Source of the DNA: Candidatus Kerfeldbacteria bacterium RIFOXYC2_FULL_38_9
GTDB taxonomy: Bacteria; Patescibacteriota; Patescibacteriia; UBA9570; XYC2-FULL-38-9
Direction: 5' to 3'
DNA length: 6,741 nt
NCBI GenBank assembly: GCA_001818355.1
Contig: MHKJ01000029.1
Coordinates: 1 to 6,741 of the forward strand
Of the stretch, positions 1-3,990 are shown one piece after another. Both the position numbers and the translations under genes were made by a program. The notes beneath the pieces were generated by a model. The model ran no database searches. It worked only from the letters and a program-made list of their open reading frames with translations, and was not told the origin of the DNA. Positions within the stretch are counted from its first letter, which is position 1. Every line of letters starts with the position of its first letter.

Positions 1-50
1 CCGATGACTTTAATTTTGGCAAACGTTTCAATGTCTGGTTTGACTTCCAT
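1..50 (-). CDS. ftsZ: Cell division protein FtsZ, N-terminal fragment (runs off the left edge)
   Basis: Only 16 full codons are visible, reading MEVKPDIETFAKIKVIG with the last glycine incomplete. This matches the start of many bacterial FtsZ proteins, where a short tail with a KPxIExFAKIKVIG-like strand leads into the glycine-rich GTP-binding loop, which would follow outside the window. FtsZ is the tubulin-like GTPase that polymerises into the cytoplasmic division ring and is tethered to the membrane by FtsA, whose gene is directly upstream. The start at 50 is chosen because it gives the usual length of tail before FAKIKVIG. An in-frame ATG four codons earlier (60-62, adding MKKN) is a possible alternative. 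Neither start has a visible Shine-Dalgarno sequence. A promoter at 82-110 probably serves this gene. The identity rests on a short but characteristic match plus the ftsA context. Confidence 0.88.
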   Translation of the reverse strand, partial: MEVKPDIETFAKIKVI

Positions 51-81
51 ATTTTTTTTCATTAAGTGTTAGAGTAAAAAA

Positions 82-110
82 TTTATACAATATTTATTAA
101 AATTTATCAA
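82..110 (-). promoter_or_regulatory. Predicted sigma70-type promoter of ftsZ
   Basis: Read on the minus strand, a -35 box TTGATA (105-110) is followed by a 17-base spacer and a -10 box TATAAA (82-87), which are 5/6 matches to TTGACA and TATAAT at the optimal spacing. Transcription would start near position 75, giving a leader of about 25 bases before the ATG at 50. The background is very AT-rich, so chance matches are more likely than usual, but the correct spacing and position directly before ftsZ support it. Confidence 0.55.
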
Positions 111-134
111 TATTAAAAATACTATAACATAGTG

Positions 135-177
135 AAAAAAAATGCAAGGCTTATTGTATAAATTTTTTATGCAACCT
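135..177 (-). terminator. Weak hairpin plus T8 tract after ftsA (possible terminator or attenuator)
   Basis: On the minus strand, just at the ftsA stop codon, an imperfect stem can form. AGG (175-177) pairs with CCT (147-149). Inside it TTG (172-174) pairs with CAA (154-156) and ATAAA (166-170) pairs with TTTAT (158-162) around an AAA loop. Four bases after the CCT comes a run of eight T (135-142). The stem is AT-rich and interrupted by a C:A mismatch and a TAAG bulge, so termination would be partial at best. It lies between ftsA and the ftsZ promoter, where it could reduce read-through. Confidence 0.3.
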
Positions 178-1426
178 AAGGCATTAAAGATTTGAACCAT
201 TTTCCCATTTTGCCAGTAACACCGGCCACTGAAGACAAATTTCTTAAGCTATGGCGATTGGATCCGTGTGTTGAACCTTGCCCCCACTGGACTAAACCGA
301 CCGCTGTGGAAAATTGCGGATCTTGAATTTTATCAATAGCGGTTTGAATGTTAATGGGTGTGCCAATAGAAGCATTAGTTCTAAAATGAGTTTTAGCCAT
401 TTCAATTAAACCGTGCAATTTTGCCCCTCCTCCGGTAAAAACTATGCCTGATGGTAATTTGCTGTCTCGGTTAATGCTTTTCAGTTCTTTTTTAAGCATT
501 TCAAAAATTTCTTCCAAACGCGCCTCGATAATTTCAGCCACTTCTTTTCTGGAAACCCGTACTAATTCTTTTTCGTCAATTTGGGACAAATCAATTTCGT
601 CTCTTTTGGGAACTTCGGCGCTTAAAGCCGTCCCAAAATCAATTTTTACTTGTTCAGCCACGTCCACGCTAGTACGCAAACCAATGGCGATATCATTAGT
701 GATGTGTCCGGCGCCAACAGGTAAAATTTTAGTATGCAAAACATCTCCTTCTTCAAAAACCATCAAACCCGTGGTGGCTCCGCCTAAATTTACGACCGCC
801 ACTCCTAAATCTTTCTGGCGATTAGTTAAAACACTTTCGGAAGCGGCTAAAACTTCTACTACCAAATCGTCGATATCTACACCGGTGCGATAAACGGTTT
901 TGGTAATATTTTTCACATGGGAAGTCATGCCTAAAATAATTTGCGCATCAGCTTCCAGTTTAATGCCGGTCATGCCCACCGGGTCTTTAATGCCGCTTTG
1001 CTCATCAACAGAAAAACTGCGAGGGATAACATGAAGAATTTCATAATTAGGAGGGGTAGCTACACTTTGTGCGGCTGAAATAACTCGCTCCACATCGTCT
1101 TCTCCCACCTCTCCGTTAGCTTTAGAAACCGCTACTACTCCGTGGCTTTCTTGAGCCACCACATGAGCTCCGTTAATACTCACTAAAGCATGTTCAATAG
1201 GCGCGCCAGTCATACGTTCGCATTTTTCCAAAGCGCTGGAAATGGAAGATACCGCATCTTCAATACTGATAATTGATCCTTTGCTAATTCCCTCCGAAGG
1301 AGCGGAGGCGGCGCCAATAATCTGCATAATGTTATTGCCGTCTTTACCTGGTTTTAACTGACCGCAAACCACGCGAATGGAAGTTGATCCAATGTCTATT
1401 GCGCTAATAATTTCATCTCGAGCCAT
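176..1426 (-). CDS. ftsA: Cell division protein FtsA
   Basis: FtsA is an actin/Hsp70-fold ATPase that binds the FtsZ C-terminal tail and anchors the Z-ring to the inner face of the cytoplasmic membrane. At 416 residues it has the normal family length. Visible landmarks are the phosphate-1 loop AIDIGSTSIRVV (residues 9-20), the SHS2/1C subdomain region around 82-165 starting with the typical ALVSINGAHV, the phosphate-2 motif VVNLGGATTG (211-220), and the adenosine motif GIVFTGGGAKLHGL (327-340). A Ser/Gly/Asn-rich linker (about 383-401) leads to the C-terminal GKMGKWFKSLMP (405-416), a good membrane-targeting amphipathic helix. The phosphate-2 motif has Asn213 where many FtsA proteins have Asp. 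The ATG at 1426 is chosen because the phosphate-1 strand follows within nine residues. No Shine-Dalgarno sequence is seen. A strong promoter lies 27 bases upstream, and ftsZ follows downstream, the classic pairing. Confidence 0.97.
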   Translation of the reverse strand: MARDEIISAIDIGSTSIRVVCGQLKPGKDGNNIMQIIGAASAPSEGISKGSIISIEDAVSSISSALEKCERMTGAPIEHALVSINGAHVVAQESHGVVAVSKANGEVGEDDVERVISAAQSVATPPNYEILHVIPRSFSVDEQSGIKDPVGMTGIKLEADAQIILGMTSHVKNITKTVYRTGVDIDDLVVEVLAASESVLTNRQKDLGVAVVNLGGATTGLMVFEEGDVLHTKILPVGAGHITNDIAIGLRTSVDVAEQVKIDFGTALSAEVPKRDEIDLSQIDEKELVRVSRKEVAEIIEARLEEIFEMLKKELKSINRDSKLPSGIVFTGGGAKLHGLIEMAKTHFRTNASIGTPINIQTAIDKIQDPQFSTAVGLVQWGQGSTHGSNRHSLRNLSSVAGVTGKMGKWFKSLMP

Positions 1427-1452
1427 AATGTAGACTTAATAAAACTAAAAAA

Positions 1453-1481
1453 ATTATAACACACTTACCGAAACTATTCAA
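1453..1481 (-). promoter_or_regulatory. Predicted sigma70-type promoter of ftsA with extended -10
   Basis: On the minus strand TTGAAT (1476-1481) and a consensus TATAAT (1453-1458) are separated by 17 bases, and the -10 is preceded by TG plus one base (TGTTATAAT), the extended -10 form. The -35 box lies in the last codons and stop of dgkA. Transcription should start near 1446, giving a leader of about 20 bases before the ftsA ATG. This is the best promoter match in the window. Confidence 0.65.
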
Positions 1482-1836
1482 TAAAATAAGGATAAAAAAT
1501 AATCAGTCCCACCACCAAGGCTCCAAAAGCGGCCAAAAATACAGCCGCGGCCATCATATCTTTAATAATTTTAGCCTGATCTAATAATCTCGGCTTTAAA
1601 ATATCAATAAAGCGTTCAAAAATCGTATTAACCAATTCTAACACCAACACTGCCACAATCACAAAAATTAAAGCTACCGCCTCCCAGGCTCGTACTTTTA
1701 AAATGAACATTAAAATCACAACTCCTGAAGTAATAACCAGTTGTATACGAAAATTTTGTTCATTTTTAAAAGCATAACGCACACCTTTAACCGCGTAATT
1801 AAAACTTTTTTTTAAAATTCTAAGGTTAAACCACAT
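1474..1836 (-). CDS. dgkA: DgkA-family undecaprenol/diacylglycerol kinase
   Basis: This is a small integral-membrane lipid kinase that phosphorylates undecaprenol or diacylglycerol with ATP. In Gram-positive-like organisms the main role is undecaprenyl-phosphate supply for cell-wall synthesis. The protein has 120 residues, typical for the family. It begins with an amphipathic helix (residues 5-24, SFNYAVKGVRYAF), followed by E26-x-N28 and three hydrophobic helices (about 31-47, 51-69, 95-116). The signature ELVNTIFERFID (67-78) carries the catalytic-type Glu74, equivalent to Glu76 of the E. coli enzyme, and AKIIKDMMAAAV (88-99) matches the conserved KDxxAxAV block. The ATG at 1836 overlaps the end of ybeY by 25 bases, and no later start keeps the N-terminal helix, so translation is probably coupled. 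Substrate preference (undecaprenol or diacylglycerol) cannot be read from the sequence. Confidence 0.93.
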   Translation of the reverse strand: MWFNLRILKKSFNYAVKGVRYAFKNEQNFRIQLVITSGVVILMFILKVRAWEAVALIFVIVAVLVLELVNTIFERFIDILKPRLLDQAKIIKDMMAAAVFLAAFGALVVGLIIFYPYFIE

Positions 1837-2237
1837 AATTGTAAAATTTTAATTTCTTTTTTTTGCATATTCTGAGCCGCCTGGTAAGAGCGTTCATGAT
1901 CATAGCCCATAATATGCAGTATACCATGAATAAGCAAAAAAGCGGCTTCGGTGCGCACCGCGTGATGATGGGCTTTGGCCTGTTGACGAATAAAATCCGC
2001 GGACAAAATTATCTCTCCTGCGTGATGCTGATATTTAAAAGACAAAACATCGGTAGCTTGCGCTTTTTGACGATATTGTCGATTGATATTTTTCATGATA
2101 GGACTTGAAACCACTGCCACAGAAAATACAAAATCCTGAGGAATATGCACTACCTTTGCTGTGGCTTGGAAAATTTGGTTTACAAAAACTTTTGATAAAG
2201 CTCTAAAAGGAACGGTGAGGCGCAACTCGGCTTGCAT
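1812..2237 (-). CDS. ybeY: Endoribonuclease YbeY, rRNA maturation factor
   Basis: YbeY is a zinc-dependent cytoplasmic endoribonuclease (UPF0054) involved in 16S rRNA 3'-end maturation and ribosome quality control. The 141-residue protein shows the full signature HGILHIMGYDH (104-114), with the three zinc ligands His104, His108 and His114. It also has the conserved NRQYRQKAQATDVLSF block (52-67) with Arg56 in the usual active-site position, and GEIILSADFI (74-83). Length is normal for the family. The ATG at 2237 lies 8 bases after the stop of the upstream TSP3 gene and has no Shine-Dalgarno sequence. The 3' end overlaps dgkA by 25 bases in another frame. Adjacent ybeY and dgkA are common in many bacteria, which supports both calls. 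Confidence 0.95.
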   Translation of the reverse strand: MQAELRLTVPFRALSKVFVNQIFQATAKVVHIPQDFVFSVAVVSSPIMKNINRQYRQKAQATDVLSFKYQHHAGEIILSADFIRQQAKAHHHAVRTEAAFLLIHGILHIMGYDHERSYQAAQNMQKKEIKILQLCGLTLEF

Positions 2238-2245
2238 AACTTGGC

Positions 2246-3376
2246 TTAAGAATTGGTTTTATTCGTATCGGTGGTTTTTTTCTTAGGCGGAGTATAAATA
2301 AAACTGTTCACCATCATTGTAAAAGTAGTACGAAAATGCGCTTGTTTACTGTTACCGATATTATAAATCAAACCGATAATATAATGCTCGTCTGCCAAAT
2401 AATAAGTAAAACCATCGGCGCTGACAATGCCGTTCAATCCGCCAACAGTAACTTTATCAACGTCCGCGACCTGTAAATCTTGATATTGAGACGCGTACCA
2501 TTCAGCCGCGCTTTGGTTTTTGGCATTGTCTTGTATCATCACCTCCACAAATTCCGTATCTACCCGATCGGGCGTAAAAATGATTTCTCTTTTCGCGTCG
2601 TCCAGTGGCTCCACCAGCCATTCTGCCGGATAATAAATAGACCAACCGAAATCTTTGTTTTTTTCTTCAATCACCAAACCGCTTTTCAATAAAGTCTGTT
2701 TGGCCTTTAAAGGAGAATATAAACTTTTTACTTCCCCACCATCAAGATAACCGTCTTGATCTGTATCCGGCAAGGTGTCTTTGGTGGTAAAAACATGATT
2801 TTCTTCTTCATCGGTTAAACGATCGCCGTCGCTATCGGCAGTGTCAGGAATGGCAGAATTATCTACCGGAACGGTTAAAGAAATATTGGCATTATTGGTC
2901 GCAAACAATTCCTCGTTAATATTTTCCGCCAATTCTCCGTTAACTTCCGGCACATTGGAATTTAAAGGCGCATTAGTAACCGCGGAGTCGTTATTGGCAC
3001 TAGCGGTATTATTTGTATTATTCACGGCGTTGTTATTGTTGGTAACCGGAACGACAGCGTTATTGACAGTGGTATTATTGGTTGCTGTCTCTTTGACAAC
3101 ACTGCTTTGTTGAAAAATATAAACCAAAGCCGCGGCCAACACCAACAGCAGTATAGCCACACTGATAATTAAAATTATCCAAACGGTTTTTTTCTTTTGC
3201 GGATTTTTTGAAAAATTAGAATTTCCCGTTCCTTGAGGTAAAAACTTTTTAGGAATAGTATAGATGCTTTCTACGACCTCACTTTTGGGGACAGGGTTGT
3301 TGTTGGTTTGGTTAAAAACATTGGGATTGGTATTGACATCAATGTTTATTTTTGGTTGTTGCGGAGAATTATTCAT
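2246..3376 (-). CDS. Membrane-anchored TSP3-repeat protein with a PsbP/Mog1-like C-terminal domain
   Basis: This 376-residue protein has no assigned gene name. Layout: a cytoplasmic Asn/Pro-rich tail (1-59), a basic stretch KNPQKKK (57-63), one transmembrane helix (64-88), and a low-complexity Asn/Thr/Val linker (98-131). Two EF-hand-like loops follow, D181-S-D-G-D...E192 and D204-T-D-Q-D-G...E215, and then a folded domain of about 130 residues (about 233-362). Positive charges before the helix predict N-in, C-out, placing the calcium-binding loops and C-terminal domain outside the membrane. The last domain, with FGWSIYYPAEW (243-253) near its start and FTMMVNSFIY (352-361) at its end, resembles PsbP/Mog1-type domains common in exported bacterial proteins. 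That is a pattern judgement, not a proven homology. It starts 6 bases after the upstream paralogue-like gene and ends 8 bases before ybeY. Binding partner and function are unknown. Confidence 0.85.
   Translation of the reverse strand: MNNSPQQPKINIDVNTNPNVFNQTNNNPVPKSEVVESIYTIPKKFLPQGTGNSNFSKNPQKKKTVWIILIISVAILLLVLAAALVYIFQQSSVVKETATNNTTVNNAVVPVTNNNNAVNNTNNTASANNDSAVTNAPLNSNVPEVNGELAENINEELFATNNANISLTVPVDNSAIPDTADSDGDRLTDEEENHVFTTKDTLPDTDQDGYLDGGEVKSLYSPLKAKQTLLKSGLVIEEKNKDFGWSIYYPAEWLVEPLDDAKREIIFTPDRVDTEFVEVMIQDNAKNQSAAEWYASQYQDLQVADVDKVTVGGLNGIVSADGFTYYLADEHYIIGLIYNIGNSKQAHFRTTFTMMVNSFIYTPPKKKTTDTNKTNS
2732..2836 (-). repeat. Two TSP3-type calcium-binding loops (protein-level repeat)
   Basis: Residues 181-192 and 204-215 of the 376-residue protein each follow D-x-D-x-D-(G)-x-x-D-x-x-E, with starts 23 residues apart, the spacing expected of bacterial TSP3 repeats. 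The first loop has Arg in place of the usual central Gly. Calcium binding is inferred from the acidic pattern. Confidence 0.75.
2984..3085 (-). repeat. Asn/Thr/Val low-complexity linker
   Basis: Residues 98-131 of the 376-residue protein are made almost wholly of Asn, Thr, Val and Ala, including a run of four Asn, and are encoded by repeated AAT/AAC codons. It directly follows the membrane helix and probably serves as a flexible spacer through the cell envelope. It is a likely site for length variation between strains. Confidence 0.6.
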
Positions 3377-3382
3377 AAAATT

Positions 3383-3979
3383 CTATTGATTCTTATTTTT
3401 TGAATTAAAATCATCAATGCTATTTTTCACATCCAGTAATTTTCCTTTGCCATTAGGGTTATAAAAATTACGCACCTCATCGCCATCGGAGTAACCATCG
3501 TGGTCTGTATCTGAGTCATTAGGATCGGTTTGATAAACCCGCACTTCTAATCGATCGGATAATAAATCGTTGTCCGAGTCGATATTCTTGGCATTGGTAC
3601 CCAAATCAGCTTCTTCAGTATCTGCCAGTCCGTCGGAATCAGAATCAATTTGACCGCTACTGACGTTGTTATTGTTTTGATTGGTAGTATCTTGTTCGTT
3701 AATCGGCACCACTTGATTTAACACTTCTAAAGATTCTTGCTCTGTCACTTTTTCCGAGCGTGGCCAAAGCGCATAAACAATAATTCCTATCACTAGCAAA
3801 GAAATAAAACCCGTTAAAAAAATCAAATTGCGTTTTTGCCACCATTGATTTTTTCGCCGGCCGAGGTCTTCTGTTTCTGTCTGAGACACATCCTCTTTTC
3901 TTTGATCTAAATCTGCAAAAATATCCTCGGTTACTTCTGGATTATTTATTGTTTGATCATTTTTATCTTTTTGATCCAT
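3383..3979 (-). CDS. Membrane-anchored protein with three TSP3-type calcium-binding loops
   Basis: With the chosen start this is a 198-residue type II membrane protein of unknown function. It has an acidic, polar cytoplasmic segment (1-40), a basic patch RRKNQWWQKR (41-50), a transmembrane helix (52-72), an Asn/Gln-rich spacer (about 97-110), and three EF-hand-like loops at D112-E123, D134-E145 and D157-E168. The block DGYSDGDEVRNFYNP (161-175) follows, then a charged tail ending in NKNQ. Basic residues before the helix predict N-in, C-out. The second loop has Leu where the central Gly normally sits, so its calcium affinity may differ. The ATG at 3979 is preferred over one at 4012 because it leaves an 11-base gap after the upstream stop, and the extra residues (MGSSRSLILVF) are just an out-of-frame read of the neighbour's end. 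Its last loop and tail align with the following gene. Confidence 0.85.
   Translation of the reverse strand: MDQKDKNDQTINNPEVTEDIFADLDQRKEDVSQTETEDLGRRKNQWWQKRNLIFLTGFISLLVIGIIVYALWPRSEKVTEQESLEVLNQVVPINEQDTTNQNNNNVSSGQIDSDSDGLADTEEADLGTNAKNIDSDNDLLSDRLEVRVYQTDPNDSDTDHDGYSDGDEVRNFYNPNGKGKLLDVKNSIDDFNSKNKNQ
3476..3646 (-). repeat. Three TSP3-type calcium-binding loops (protein-level repeat)
   Basis: Three D-x-D-x-D-x-x-x-D-x-x-E loops begin at residues 112, 134 and 157 of the 198-residue protein, a period of 22-23 residues. The first and third have the usual central Gly and the second has Leu. Calcium binding is inferred from family knowledge of TSP3 repeats. Confidence 0.8.
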
Positions 3980-3990
3980 AAAAACTAAAA

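Noticed and set aside
444..893. Plus-strand open frame of 149 codons
   Set aside because: It lies wholly inside ftsA on the opposite strand, has a Ser/Thr/Lys-biased composition typical of antisense readings, and shows no motif. The same applies to the other plus-strand frames and the minus-strand frames nested in the large gene.
2296..2301. TATACT near the end of the 376-residue gene as a ybeY promoter -10
   Set aside because: No acceptable -35 lies 16-18 bases upstream (the nearest, TTTACA, is 21 bases away), and the bases are explained by conserved protein codons.
2984..3085. Short repeated AAT/GTT units as a DNA repeat array or CRISPR-like element
   Set aside because: They are imperfect, in frame, and fully explained as a low-complexity Asn/Thr/Val protein linker. 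There are no equal-length repeats with unique spacers.
176..3385. Possible alternative genetic code with UGA recoded, since none of the six visible stops is TGA
   Set aside because: Six stops (three TAA, three TAG) are too few to be meaningful, and none of the genes contains an in-frame TGA that would require recoding.
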